DNA of 44,555 nucleotides from CAIUSP01 sp040375675 (GCA_040375675.1 JBEIRY010000004.1:1-44555); one strand, 5' to 3'; numbered from the stretch's first letter, positions 33,531 through 41,317 are shown. The notes: generated by a model not told the origin, from the sequence alone. A program made the numbers and translations.

Positions 33531-34929
33531 CGGCGTGCCCCTTCTCGGCGATCTTCCCGCGAACCTCGAGCAAGGCTGTGTAGGTGGGGAGGGCATAGAG
33601 GATTCCGTCAGACCGCTTCACTGCGGCGAGCAGCGATCGCTCGAGATCTTCGTCGACGGTCAGCCGACTGGAAGGCCAACCGGCGTACTTCAACCTGAGC
33701 GCCATCTCGGATGCACGCGTTCCCGAGCAGGTAACGCTGCCGATCCGATCTGCAAGTGGTTCGAAGTCGGCATCCCAGACCCAGGAGACATCACGACCAT
33801 CCGCAATTCGATCATTGAGGCCAATCCAGAGATCCAGATTGCCGGATTGACCGGCCTCGTTACCTAGCGTCCGAAGGACCTCGTTGGCACCCGTCGGGTT
33901 CTTGATCAAGAGCAGTGCGAGGTCGCCGTCGTCGAGCTCGATCCTCTCTGAGCGGCCAAATACCGACGCAGTCGCGGAGATACCCTCGACGACGCTTGTC
34001 AGAGGCTCGCCCATCGCATAGCCAGCGGCAATCGCCGCGAGTGCGTTGTAGACGTTGTAGAGGCCGGGCAGGGGGAGCGTCAGAGATGAGTGTCCAATCG
34101 GAGTGTCGAACTCGATCTCACTACCCGAGAGACCATTGAGGGAGACCGAAGTGGCGGTCACTTGAATGTCGGCAGGGCGCGCATGACCGCAACTCGAGCA
34201 TCGGTAATGACCTAGGTGACCTATGAAGGTCCGTTCGTAGGAGTACTGCCCGCCGCATCTGCGGCAGTACTTGGCATCGAAAGCATGGGCCTGTTCTGCG
34301 AGTGCTTGATTCAGATCCTCCATGCCGAAATAGATCGCCTCCCGACCAGGTGGCAAGGAGGCAGCGAGGTCCGCCACCGACGGGTCATCCGCGCAAAGCA
34401 CCAGAGCACAGTCTTCAGGCAAGGCGGCGACCATGGCAGACCATTCGTCGGCCAGTCGCTCCAGCTCTCCGTATCGGTCCAGCTGATCGCGAAACAGGTT
34501 TCCCAAGACCACCACTTTCGGGTTGAGCAGTGGAGCAAGCCGCGAAACCCACGCTTCGTCGATCTCGAACAAGCCGAGCGCATCCTCAGGCAGGTCTGCC
34601 GAATCGAGGAGGGTGGTGGCGACGCCCCAGTGCATATTGGAGCCAGCCTTGTTGTGCAGAACGCTTCGACCGCCGGCAGCCAACACCGAGGAGATCATCG
34701 CGGCCGTCGTCGTCTTTCCGTTGGTCGAGCTGACGATGACCGAGCCCCCCGGTATCTCACGTGCCATCCGCTCGATTGCATCGGGTCTGACCTCAGTCAG
34801 TATTCGCCCTGGGAGGGTGGTTCCGCCGCTGCGCCCCGTCGCCTTGATCAATGCCCTTGCGGTCCTTGCCAGGGCGACAGAGAGTCTCCAGGGAAGCCTT
34901 GCGGCACGAGACTGGCGATCGCCGCTCAT
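33514..34929 (-). CDS. murT: Lipid II isoglutaminyl synthase, Mur-ligase subunit MurT
   Basis: Mur-ligase-fold enzyme that activates the D-glutamate alpha-carboxyl of lipid II with ATP and amidates it with ammonia from GatD. The 471 residues have the P-loop SSTNGKTTTAAMI (67-79), the FEIDEAW motif, GNLFRDQLDRYGEL, and the zinc ribbon typical of MurT (Cys222, 225, 244, 247 in CRRCG and CSSCG), then a DUF1727-type C-terminal domain. ATG 34929 has a strong GAGGAGG ribosome site 4 bases upstream and overlaps the lipid kinase stop by four bases. Confidence 0.94.
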   Translation of the reverse strand: MSGDRQSRAARLPWRLSVALARTARALIKATGRSGGTTLPGRILTEVRPDAIERMAREIPGGSVIVSSTNGKTTTAAMISSVLAAGGRSVLHNKAGSNMHWGVATTLLDSADLPEDALGLFEIDEAWVSRLAPLLNPKVVVLGNLFRDQLDRYGELERLADEWSAMVAALPEDCALVLCADDPSVADLAASLPPGREAIYFGMEDLNQALAEQAHAFDAKYCRRCGGQYSYERTFIGHLGHYRCSSCGHARPADIQVTATSVSLNGLSGSEIEFDTPIGHSSLTLPLPGLYNVYNALAAIAAGYAMGEPLTSVVEGISATASVFGRSERIELDDGDLALLLIKNPTGANEVLRTLGNEAGQSGNLDLWIGLNDRIADGRDVSWVWDADFEPLADRIGSVTCSGTRASEMALRLKYAGWPSSRLTVDEDLERSLLAAVKRSDGILYALPTYTALLEVRGKIAEKGHADDFWL

Positions 34930-35825
34930 CGATCCTCCTCGTTCGGAACGCGGATCGACAAGGCCGCGGGCAGGACCTTCGCTTTCAGCGGTAGCTGGGT
35001 CAACAGATCGCCGTCGGCGTAGACGTCGAACGGTCGATCGGCACGTATCTCGACCTCCGCGAGCCTGGTCACGTTGATCTCGGGGTCATCGACGTGGGTT
35101 CCCTTGAAGATCTTCGGCATAGTGCCGAGAAACCTCAGCTTGCGGGTGCCAGCAATGGTGATCAGGTCGAAAAGGCCGTCCTGCAGATCGGCGTCGGGTG
35201 CGATGAACATCCCTCCGCCGTAGGCCTGATTGTTGGCGACGGCAACGCTCCAGCCGGTAAAGCCGTATGTCTGCATGCCGGGGGAGAAGACCTCGAAGCG
35301 TGCCGGTTTCCAGCTGACCAGGGCTCGCAGCGCCGCATAGACATAGACGAAGCTGCCCCGAATGAACCGTGACTCGTTGGCGATCCGATTGGCCTCAGAG
35401 TCGAAGCCGAAGGATGCGATGCCGAGGAATGGTTTGCCGTTTGCCTCGCCGAGGTCGATCCTGATGTCCTTGCCAGCGATCAACGCCTCGACGGCTTCAC
35501 GCGGGTCGCTCGGGATGCCGATCACTCTGGCAAAGTCATTCCCGCGACCAGCCGGTATCAGGCCGATCGAGAGCTTCTCTCCAACGAGTTCTCTCGCCAT
35601 ACAGGCCAAGGTCCCGTCGCCTCCAACCGCAACAGGCATCTCGCCGGCATCTGCAGCCGCTCGTGCGAGCCGGGCCAGATCGTCGACGCTATCACTGCGT
35701 ACAGCGCTATAGGCGACCCCGGTTTGGCGGAGACTCTCTTCTGCCTCGGCAAGAACCCGCTCAGAGGCCCCACCGGACGCGGCGGGATTCAGGATCAGCG
35801 CCAAGGAGCGCCCGTCGTTGCTCAC
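34926..35825 (-). CDS. Diacylglycerol/lipid kinase (DagK/YegS/LCB5 family)
   Basis: Lipid kinase of 299 residues with the catalytic motifs LILNPAASGG, VGGDGTLACMARE and IGLIPAGRGNDFAR, and a beta-rich C-terminal domain (NNQAYGGGMFIAPDADLQDG). Members phosphorylate diacylglycerol, recycling lipid left over from envelope polymer synthesis. Start GTG 35825 is where homology begins and is preceded by a -10-like TAAATT. The longer open frame runs through the upstream gene and is a shadow. Co-transcription with murT/gatD suits an envelope role. Confidence 0.92.
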   Translation of the reverse strand: MSNDGRSLALILNPAASGGASERVLAEAEESLRQTGVAYSAVRSDSVDDLARLARAAADAGEMPVAVGGDGTLACMARELVGEKLSIGLIPAGRGNDFARVIGIPSDPREAVEALIAGKDIRIDLGEANGKPFLGIASFGFDSEANRIANESRFIRGSFVYVYAALRALVSWKPARFEVFSPGMQTYGFTGWSVAVANNQAYGGGMFIAPDADLQDGLFDLITIAGTRKLRFLGTMPKIFKGTHVDDPEINVTRLAEVEIRADRPFDVYADGDLLTQLPLKAKVLPAALSIRVPNEEDR

Positions 35826-35832
35826 CGCAGGG

Positions 35833-35838
35833 AATTTA
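35833..35838 (-). promoter_or_regulatory. Predicted leaderless -10 (TAAATT) overlapping an upstream stop codon
   Basis: On the minus strand TAAATT begins with the TAA stop of the preceding methyltransferase gene and ends 7 bases before the lipid kinase GTG. It is the best TATAAT match of the overlapping examples. Confidence 0.55.
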
Positions 35839-36513
35839 GCCGGGAGGGTGGAGGGCTGGTTGGAATACCGAGTAAATGCCGTTCCCGACCTGCCCAGAGG
35901 CGACGAGCTGGAGCCCGTGTCGTGCTGCGGTTCGCTCGAGGGTTGTCGGGTCCACGTAGAAAGGGGTTCGCTCTCCCCAGCTGGTTGCAGAGATGAAGTA
36001 TCCGTCGGGTCGGAGCACCCGCGCCGTTTCATCCAGAAAGGGGGGGAGGTTGAGTTGGGTGACGAGATCGAACGACCCATCGGTGAAGGGGAGGGCGGAG
36101 GCATCCGCGACTCGGAACGACACCCTTCCATCCGGGTCCAGACCGATTCGCTTGGTTGCCCGCTTGATCATCGGCTCGGATATATCCACACCCCTGACGC
36201 TGCAGCGCGGGAACTCCCGCGCTACCAAGAGCGCCGCCACTCCGGTGCCGGTACCCAGATCCAGCGCCTTCTCCGGTTCCCTGACGTGTGTCAGGGCAGT
36301 TGCCATCGGCAGCAGGAAGCCGGGATCGGATTCGACCGTCCTCGCATCCCAGCTTTCGGCCCTGAGGTCGAAGAAACGTCTTACCGGACCGCGCATCACG
36401 GGCCAGAGCCACGGTGCTCTGAGCATGGCTTTTCCCACCCCGTGACCTGCAGACCGAATCAGAGTCTGCGTCCGCGAGCCGCTGCTGCGCGTGTTCTCCT
36501 GTCCGTCGGGCAT
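35836..36513 (-). CDS. SAM-dependent methyltransferase, UbiE-like
   Basis: Class I methyltransferase, 225 residues, with motif I ALDLGTGTGVAALLVAREFP, VRGVDISEPMIKRA, and RVADASALPFTDGSFDLVTQLN, the pattern of the UbiE/COQ5-like group. The frame remains open to an ATG at 36567, but that would overlap the divergent promoter of the cyclophilin; ATG 36513 with AACTAT 7 bases upstream is preferred. It precedes the lipid kinase by 10 bases. The acceptor is unknown; a quinone or lipid is possible. Confidence 0.84.
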   Translation of the reverse strand: MPDGQENTRSSGSRTQTLIRSAGHGVGKAMLRAPWLWPVMRGPVRRFFDLRAESWDARTVESDPGFLLPMATALTHVREPEKALDLGTGTGVAALLVAREFPRCSVRGVDISEPMIKRATKRIGLDPDGRVSFRVADASALPFTDGSFDLVTQLNLPPFLDETARVLRPDGYFISATSWGERTPFYVDPTTLERTAARHGLQLVASGQVGNGIYSVFQPALHPPG

Positions 36514-36520
36514 CCGTTGA

Positions 36521-36526
36521 ATAGTT
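36521..36526 (-). promoter_or_regulatory. Predicted leaderless -10 (AACTAT) for the UbiE-like gene
   Basis: On the minus strand AACTAT ends 7 bases before the ATG at 36513. It matches TATAAT only in part, so confidence is limited. Confidence 0.35.
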
Positions 36527-36555
36527 GCAGGCAAGCGATCCGTCTCCGGGTCCCC

Positions 36556-36561
36556 TAATCT
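36556..36561 (+). promoter_or_regulatory. Predicted leaderless -10 for the cyclophilin lipoprotein (TAATCT)
   Basis: TAATCT ends 9 bases before the ATG at 36571. It is divergent from the AACTAT element 29 bases away on the other strand. Confidence 0.55.
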
Positions 36562-36570
36562 GGGCATTGG

Positions 36571-37233
36571 ATGAAGTCTTCGATCCGACTCAAAAGCCCC
36601 CTTCTGCTGATCCTCGTGCTGGCAGCTTCTGCCTTGGTTTATGGCTGCGCCGGCAGCGGTGAATCAGATGAGCAAGGGGTGGTGCTGCCTGAGGGATGCG
36701 AGGCAGTAGATACACCCCCTGCCAAGAAGGTCGCACTGAAGGCCCCCTCCAAGCCGCTCACCACGCCGACCAATGCTGTCGTCTCGACCAGTTGCGGCGA
36801 TTTCACGATCTCGCTCGACGTCGAGCAAGCACCCAAGACCTCTGCCTCCTTCGCCTATCTCGCTGACCAGGGTCTGTACGACGACACGCCCATCCACCGG
36901 ATCGAGCCTGGCTTCGTGATCCAAGGGGGAGACCCGAGAGGCGACGGTAGCGGGGGTCCGGGCTACAGCGTGGTCGAGAAGCCTCCCTCGAATCTCAAAT
37001 ATCTGCAAGGAGTGGTTGCAATGGCCAAGACTGGAACCGAGGCAGCGGGCACCTCAGGGAGCCAGTTCTTCGTGGTGACGGCCCAGGATGCGCAACTCCC
37101 ACCGGACTACGCACTGCTCGGAAAGGTGATCAGCGGCCTCGATGTAGTGCTTCGGATAGAGGAGTTGGGCCAGGCTGGCGGAACCCCGAGCGCTCCGGTG
37201 GTTATCAATTCGGTGAGCATCTCTCCTGCCTGA
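36571..37233 (+). CDS. Cyclophilin-type peptidyl-prolyl isomerase, lipoprotein
   Basis: Secreted, lipid-anchored foldase of 220 residues. The N-terminus has basic residues, a hydrophobic core (LLLILVLAASALV) and a lipobox ending at Cys26 (VYGC). After a low-complexity spacer the cyclophilin domain shows TSCGDFTISL, APKTSASFAYLA, the active-site block IHRIEPGFVIQGGDP, a VAMAKTG segment and GSQFFVVT. It would catalyse proline isomerisation of exported proteins on the outer membrane face. A Bcp peroxiredoxin follows with a one-base overlap. Confidence 0.94.
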   Translation: MKSSIRLKSPLLLILVLAASALVYGCAGSGESDEQGVVLPEGCEAVDTPPAKKVALKAPSKPLTTPTNAVVSTSCGDFTISLDVEQAPKTSASFAYLADQGLYDDTPIHRIEPGFVIQGGDPRGDGSGGPGYSVVEKPPSNLKYLQGVVAMAKTGTEAAGTSGSQFFVVTAQDAQLPPDYALLGKVISGLDVVLRIEELGQAGGTPSAPVVINSVSISPA

Positions 37234-37685
37234 TGGCGGCTTTGAAGCTTGGCGACAAAGCACCTGAGTTCAGCTTGCCCGGCACGGGTGGGACCGACTA
37301 CTCGTTGGACCAGTTCGAGAACGGTTTGATCCTCGCCTTCTACCCTGGGGACTTCACCCCGGTCTGCACGAAACAGTTCTGTTCCTACCGTGACGACGGC
37401 GACCGGCTCGAGGCACTCGGCGTACCACTGCTCGGAATCTCGCCCCAGTCCGTGGACTCCCATGAGCGTTTCAGCAGAGAGAACTCACTGACGACGCCGC
37501 TTGCCTCTGACCCCGACAAGGAGGTCGCAAAGGCCTACGGCGCCTTGGGCCCGGGTGGATTCATCCGTCGTGCCGTGTTCGTGATCGACGGCTCAGGTGT
37601 GATCAGATATCGACACGTGCCTCTGTTCGGGTTGACCTACCACGACGTCGACGATCTCGAGAAGGCGGTCGCAGGCCTGCTCTGA
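37233..37685 (+). CDS. bcp: Peroxiredoxin, Bcp type
   Basis: Thiol peroxidase of 150 residues. It has the peroxidatic Cys45 in PGDFTPVC and a resolving cysteine five residues later (Cys50, TKQFC), the atypical 2-Cys layout of Bcp. It differs from the peroxiredoxin at 6.7 kb, which lacks the +5 cysteine. No signal peptide, so it stays in the cytoplasm although its operon partner is exported. ATG 37233 overlaps the cyclophilin stop by one base. Confidence 0.93.
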   Translation: MAALKLGDKAPEFSLPGTGGTDYSLDQFENGLILAFYPGDFTPVCTKQFCSYRDDGDRLEALGVPLLGISPQSVDSHERFSRENSLTTPLASDPDKEVAKAYGALGPGGFIRRAVFVIDGSGVIRYRHVPLFGLTYHDVDDLEKAVAGLL

Positions 37686-37716
37686 GGACTGCGACCCGCA
37701 GATCTCCAGATAGAGA

Positions 37717-38541
37717 ATGGGACGAGACGGACCGAGTCTTTCTCGCACGATCAGCGGAGAGGGACCAACGGTCGTTCTGCTCCATGGACTGACTGCGGTC
37801 GGATCGCAGGTAATCCACGGTTCACGCAGGCTCGAGAGAGCTGGTTTCAGGACTGTCGCCTACGATGCCCGCGGGCATGGGAGATCAGGGATCCCGTCTC
37901 CGGATGTGCCCCTTGAGCAGGCATACGGGTACCCGGCGCTGGCTGACGATTTGGATGCGATCATTTCCGAATCCGTGCCGGACGACGAGCCCTTCTATCT
38001 GGCAGGCAGCTCGATGGGGGCTCATACGGCCATCGGCTACGCGTTGAACAACCCCGAGCGCATCAGCGGGGTCGTACTGATTGGGCCGGCCTACGCAGGC
38101 AAGACCCCCGACGCCGAGTCTCTCGAGCCTTGGGACCTTTTGAGTATCGGCCTGCGTGACGGTGGCCCAGAGGGTTTCGTGGAGGCTTACTCCGAAGGGC
38201 TGGCAGCAACCAGCGAGTGGCGCGACCGGCTTATCGCCTTGGCGCGAGAGCGCATCCAACTCCATGAGCACCCTGAGGCCCTGGCCGATGCCCTCTGGTG
38301 GATCCCGCGCTCGACTCCGTTCAGCGCAATCGATGACCTCGCGGATGTATCCGTTCCCGCGCTGGTAATCGCAAGTAGCGACGAGGCCGACCCGGGACAT
38401 CCGCAGGCCGTTGCCGAGGCCTGGTCCGCGACGATTCCGGGCGCTGAGTTAAGAGTCGACCGGCCCGGTGACACCCCGACCGCCTGGAGCGGAGGGCGCC
38501 TGGGCGACGTAATTGCTGAATTTGCTGCCGCTCACGCCTGA
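37717..38541 (+). CDS. Alpha/beta hydrolase with the usual catalytic histidine not visible
   Basis: A 274-residue alpha/beta hydrolase with the oxyanion motif VVLLHGLTAVG, AYDARGHGRSG, the nucleophile serine in AGSSMGAHTA and a likely acid in SSDEADPGHP. The last motif of the fold, normally G-H before the final helix, reads RPGDTPTAWSGG, with no histidine there; the only nearby histidine is the one after the acid. The enzyme may be inactive, use another base, or have a shifted histidine. It begins 31 bases after bcp; no ribosome site or clear -10 is visible. Confidence 0.85.
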   Translation: MGRDGPSLSRTISGEGPTVVLLHGLTAVGSQVIHGSRRLERAGFRTVAYDARGHGRSGIPSPDVPLEQAYGYPALADDLDAIISESVPDDEPFYLAGSSMGAHTAIGYALNNPERISGVVLIGPAYAGKTPDAESLEPWDLLSIGLRDGGPEGFVEAYSEGLAATSEWRDRLIALARERIQLHEHPEALADALWWIPRSTPFSAIDDLADVSVPALVIASSDEADPGHPQAVAEAWSATIPGAELRVDRPGDTPTAWSGGRLGDVIAEFAAAHA

Positions 38542-38616
38542 GTCATGCCTGTGCCTGTTGAGACGAGTGAGTTTCCATAATCACTGTTAGCGAGCATTGC
38601 ATCTGAGCGAAGGTCT

Positions 38617-39042
38617 CTAGCCCTGCTCGAAGCAGGTCAGCACATCCCTGCGTGCCCCGGCTGTCGGAACGGGCGTAAAGACCACGACTGCATTGTCCAC
38701 CCGGACTACCCGTCCTTCGGGGTCAGGTGCGCCGAAGCTCTGCAATGCACCACGAAGATCGGCCAGTCTTCGCTGCGCGCGGGCAACATTTCCGTTCACG
38801 ATCGCTTCGATTGTGGTCCCGGATTTCTCCATGGTTAGGTTTGCGGCTACCGACCCGGGCAGCGAGCCTTCGACATCGACCACCTGCACCCGCCGGTATC
38901 CAGAGTCAGCCAGGCATCCCCGAGTAGCGGTCAGATCGACTTGGTTGCTCGAGCTTCCACAGGCAGCTACTGCCAAGGAGGCGGCGCAGAGAGCTACGCC
39001 AATGGCCGTCCCGGCGGAAGATCTCTTCGAGATGCCCTTCAT
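38617..39042 (-). CDS. Small secreted lipoprotein of unknown function
   Basis: I do not recognise a family. The 141-residue product has a lipoprotein signal: basic start MKGISKRS, hydrophobic core and lipobox LAVAAC with Cys28, followed by a Ser-rich linker. The mature part of about 110 residues is a small mixed alpha/beta domain with three cysteines, two of which (in RGCLAD and LTCFEQG, at its two ends) could form a disulfide. ATG 39042 is supported by TACCTT 8 bases upstream; a longer TTG start at 39093 would weaken the signal peptide. It converges with the hydrolase gene across 75 bases that hold no clear terminator. Confidence 0.78.
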   Translation of the reverse strand: MKGISKRSSAGTAIGVALCAASLAVAACGSSSNQVDLTATRGCLADSGYRRVQVVDVEGSLPGSVAANLTMEKSGTTIEAIVNGNVARAQRRLADLRGALQSFGAPDPEGRVVRVDNAVVVFTPVPTAGARRDVLTCFEQG

Positions 39043-39050
39043 ACCGGCAG

Positions 39051-39056
39051 AAGGTA
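39051..39056 (-). promoter_or_regulatory. Predicted leaderless -10 for the small lipoprotein (TACCTT)
   Basis: On the minus strand TACCTT ends 8 bases before the ATG at 39042. This favours 39042 over the upstream TTG as start. Confidence 0.5.
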
Positions 39057-39097
39057 TCCGAGAACCGCGTATCGCGGCGCCGAGCGCCTCCAAAGGT

Positions 39098-39103
39098 CAC
39101 AAT
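39098..39103 (+). promoter_or_regulatory. Possible -10 for ccdA (CACAAT)
   Basis: CACAAT ends 10 bases before the ccdA ATG and matches TATAAT at four of six positions. Weaker than the TANNNT examples. Confidence 0.3.
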
Positions 39104-39113
39104 TGCCTCAGTC

Positions 39114-39860
39114 ATGGTTGGAGACCCAGCGGGCGGCATAGGTTTGGCAGCAGCCTTCTTGGCGGGCGCGATCTCGTTCCTTTCTCCCTGCGTGCTTCCG
39201 CTCGTCCCGGGCTACCTGTCCGCAGTAACCGGGGTCGCCTACAGCGAGCTCGACGAGGTGAATTGGCGCCGCGTCCTGGTACCCAGCCTGCTTTTCGTTG
39301 CGAGCTTCTCGCTGATCTTCATTCTGCTCGGTCTGACAGCAACCGGAATCGGTTCGATCCTTGGCGACAATCGCAGGCTGCTCGAAAAGATTGCGGCGAC
39401 TCTGATCATCGTGATGGGGGTCTTTTTCATCGCATCGCTCTTCATCGATCGGCTCAACCGAGAGTGGCATGTCGATGCGTTGATGGAGCGTGCAGGAAAG
39501 GGTGGCCCGGTCGTCGCAGGAGCCGCGTTCGCGTTGGCCTGGACCCCATGCATAGGCCCGACCCTGAGTGCGATCCTCGCAGCCGCAGCGCTTTCAGAAA
39601 CTGCTGGTCGCGGGGCTCTCTTGCTCGCCTTCTACTCGGCCGGTCTGGCGATCCCGTTCCTTTTGACCGCACTCGCGTTCAGTCGGATGTCGACCGCCTT
39701 CAGGTGGATCCGCCGCTACCAGCCCGTTCTGATGGCAGTTGGCGGAGTGATTCTGATCACGATGGGAATCCTGATCTGGACCGGAGAGTTCTTCCGCCTA
39801 AACATCGAGGCGCAGAAGCTGCTCAACGATCTCGGCCTGAACTTCTCAGCCGAGTACTAG
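39114..39860 (+). CDS. ccdA: CcdA/DsbD-type transmembrane thiol transporter
   Basis: Six-helix membrane protein of 248 residues that carries reducing equivalents from cytoplasmic thioredoxin to extracytoplasmic thiol proteins, used in cytochrome c maturation. The paired cysteines sit in the symmetrical motifs SFLSPCVLPLVPGYLSAVTG and ALAWTPCIGPTLSAIL. Length and topology match CcdA rather than full DsbD. The other cytochrome c genes (resA, resB, ccsA) are not in the window, so its clients are unknown. Confidence 0.93.
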   Translation: MVGDPAGGIGLAAAFLAGAISFLSPCVLPLVPGYLSAVTGVAYSELDEVNWRRVLVPSLLFVASFSLIFILLGLTATGIGSILGDNRRLLEKIAATLIIVMGVFFIASLFIDRLNREWHVDALMERAGKGGPVVAGAAFALAWTPCIGPTLSAILAAAALSETAGRGALLLAFYSAGLAIPFLLTALAFSRMSTAFRWIRRYQPVLMAVGGVILITMGILIWTGEFFRLNIEAQKLLNDLGLNFSAEY

Positions 39861-39862
39861 CG

Positions 39863-40150
39863 TCAACCAACCCGCGGGCCGGCTGGTACCGCTACTTCGA
39901 CGGGGATACCAAGAGCTTCTGCTTCTTCGATCCCCTCCCCCTCCAGGTCGCGTGAGCAGACGATCTTGAACCTTCCGGTGCTGAGGCCAGGGTCCGGCGT
40001 TATCGGAAGACCCATGAACTCGTCCCATCCGAGGCGCTCGACTTCGAACGGGTTCATCCTGATCTCCGCTGCCGGGAAATCGCAGTTCCTGTTGTGGTGG
40101 TCTATCGCCTTCGCGATCGCTTCGAGGTTTTTCCCTTCCGGACTGCTCAC
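39863..40150 (-). CDS. Unrecognised 95-residue protein
   Basis: I do not recognise this family. Start GTG 40150 is preferred because TACATT precedes it by 6 bases; the open frame beyond it is unconvincing. The 95-residue protein is soluble with no signal peptide or membrane segment, and has dense charge with motifs such as AIAKAIDHHNRNCDFPA, MNPFEVERLGWDEFMGLPI and KIVCSRDLEGEG. Two cysteines and two adjacent histidines (HHNRNC) could bind metal. It is convergent with ccdA and divergent from dinB. Codon use looks like a real gene. Confidence 0.65.
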   Translation of the reverse strand: MSSPEGKNLEAIAKAIDHHNRNCDFPAAEIRMNPFEVERLGWDEFMGLPITPDPGLSTGRFKIVCSRDLEGEGIEEAEALGIPVEVAVPAGPRVG

Positions 40151-40156
40151 GCGGCA

Positions 40157-40162
40157 AATGTA
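40157..40162 (-). promoter_or_regulatory. Predicted leaderless -10 for the 95-residue gene (TACATT)
   Basis: On the minus strand TACATT ends 6 bases before the GTG at 40150. It is the main evidence for this start. Confidence 0.5.
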
Positions 40163-40221
40163 GGCGAGACCGAGTGGTGTGGCGCACGGTCTCGTGCGTG
40201 GCTTTCGTCGGTCGCCCCTCC

Positions 40222-40227
40222 TAGCAT
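40222..40227 (+). promoter_or_regulatory. Predicted leaderless -10 for dinB (TAGCAT)
   Basis: TAGCAT ends 7 bases before the dinB GTG at 40235. No LexA-like site is visible near it. Confidence 0.55.
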
Positions 40228-40234
40228 CATCGGT

Positions 40235-41317
40235 GTGATCGCCCATGTCGACATGGACTCATTCTTCGTCTCGGTAGAGCTCCTTCGCAGGCCGGAGTTG
40301 CGCGGCAAGCCGGTGATAGTGGCCAACGGAACGAGCGCGCGCTCGCGCGGTGTCGTGATGACCGCCTCATATGAAGCCCGTGAGTTCGGAGTTCACTCCG
40401 CGCTCTCACTTGCAATGGCTCACCGACGCTGCCCCCAGGCGATTCTCGTCCAGAGCGACATGAATCTCTACCGCAGAGCGTCAAAGGCGGTCATGGAGAT
40501 CTTCGCCGAGTTCAGCGACACCATCGAGGTCGCGGGGCTCGACGAGGCATACCTCGACCTCTCAGGCTCGATCGCACCCAAGACGAGAGCCAGAGAGATG
40601 AAATTCCTGGTCAAGGAGCGGACCGGCCTTACCTGTTCGGTCGGGCTGGGGAGCAACAAGTTGTTGGCGAAGATCGCCTCTGATCTCGAGAAGCCGGATG
40701 GCCTGTCAGTTCTGAACGAGTCGGAAATGCCGGAACGTGTAGATGGCTTCCCCGCCCGGATCATCCCCGGGGTTGGTCCGAAGACCGAGGATCGCTTGTC
40801 GGAGATGGGAATACGCAGCGTTGGCGACCTCGCAAGAGCTGATCTCGTGCAACTGACCGATCTGCTCGGGCAAAGCCATGCCCAGGGCTTGCGCGGGCGG
40901 GCGAACGGCCGCGATGAACGGGTTCTCGAGCCCATCCGTGAGCCGAAGTCAGAGAGCCGCGAGACGACCTTCGATCAGGATGTCGCCGACCTCGACTGGC
41001 TCGGTGAGCGGGTCGAGGAGTTGGCCGGTGAGGTTTGCGCGAGCCTTCTGAAGGGCAAGAGGACCGGGCGCACGGTTGTGCTCAAGGCGAAGCTCTCTTC
41101 CTTCAAGACCCTGACCCGCTCTCGCACGCTCGCCAGCCACACGCGCGATCGTGACGAGGTCTCGCGGATAGGCCGAGAGCTCTTGTCGTCCCTCGATGCT
41201 CCCGAGCCCCTGAGGCTGATCGGGATTGGACTCTCGGGCCTGCGTCGCGACGGCGAGCCCGAACCGGTGATACCTGACGACGGACCGGCCCTGCGGCTCG
41301 ACCTCGACGCCGCCTGA
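40235..41317 (+). CDS. dinB: DNA polymerase IV (Y-family translesion polymerase)
   Basis: Error-prone lesion-bypass polymerase of 360 residues. Palm and finger motifs: HVDMDSFFVSVE with metal-binding Asp, ASYEAREFGVHSALSLAMA, GLDEAYLDLS (the Ser of the usual S-x-D-E is Gly-Leu here), SVGLGSNKLLAKIASDLEKPDGL, and the helix-hairpin-helix PGVGPKTEDRLSEMGI. No clear beta-clamp motif is obvious at the C-terminus. GTG 40235 makes MIAHVDMD the start; an open frame further upstream is a shadow. Confidence 0.93.
   Translation: MIAHVDMDSFFVSVELLRRPELRGKPVIVANGTSARSRGVVMTASYEAREFGVHSALSLAMAHRRCPQAILVQSDMNLYRRASKAVMEIFAEFSDTIEVAGLDEAYLDLSGSIAPKTRAREMKFLVKERTGLTCSVGLGSNKLLAKIASDLEKPDGLSVLNESEMPERVDGFPARIIPGVGPKTEDRLSEMGIRSVGDLARADLVQLTDLLGQSHAQGLRGRANGRDERVLEPIREPKSESRETTFDQDVADLDWLGERVEELAGEVCASLLKGKRTGRTVVLKAKLSSFKTLTRSRTLASHTRDRDEVSRIGRELLSSLDAPEPLRLIGIGLSGLRRDGEPEPVIPDDGPALRLDLDAA

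Noticed and set aside
38542..38616. Terminator between the convergent hydrolase and lipoprotein genes
   Set aside because: I looked for a stem followed by a T-run on either strand and found none.
38693..39955. 420-codon plus-strand open frame over the lipoprotein and ccdA
   Set aside because: It is a shadow: it crosses both the minus-strand lipoprotein and the ccdA gene in a third frame, and its product is Arg/Ser/Pro-rich without motifs.
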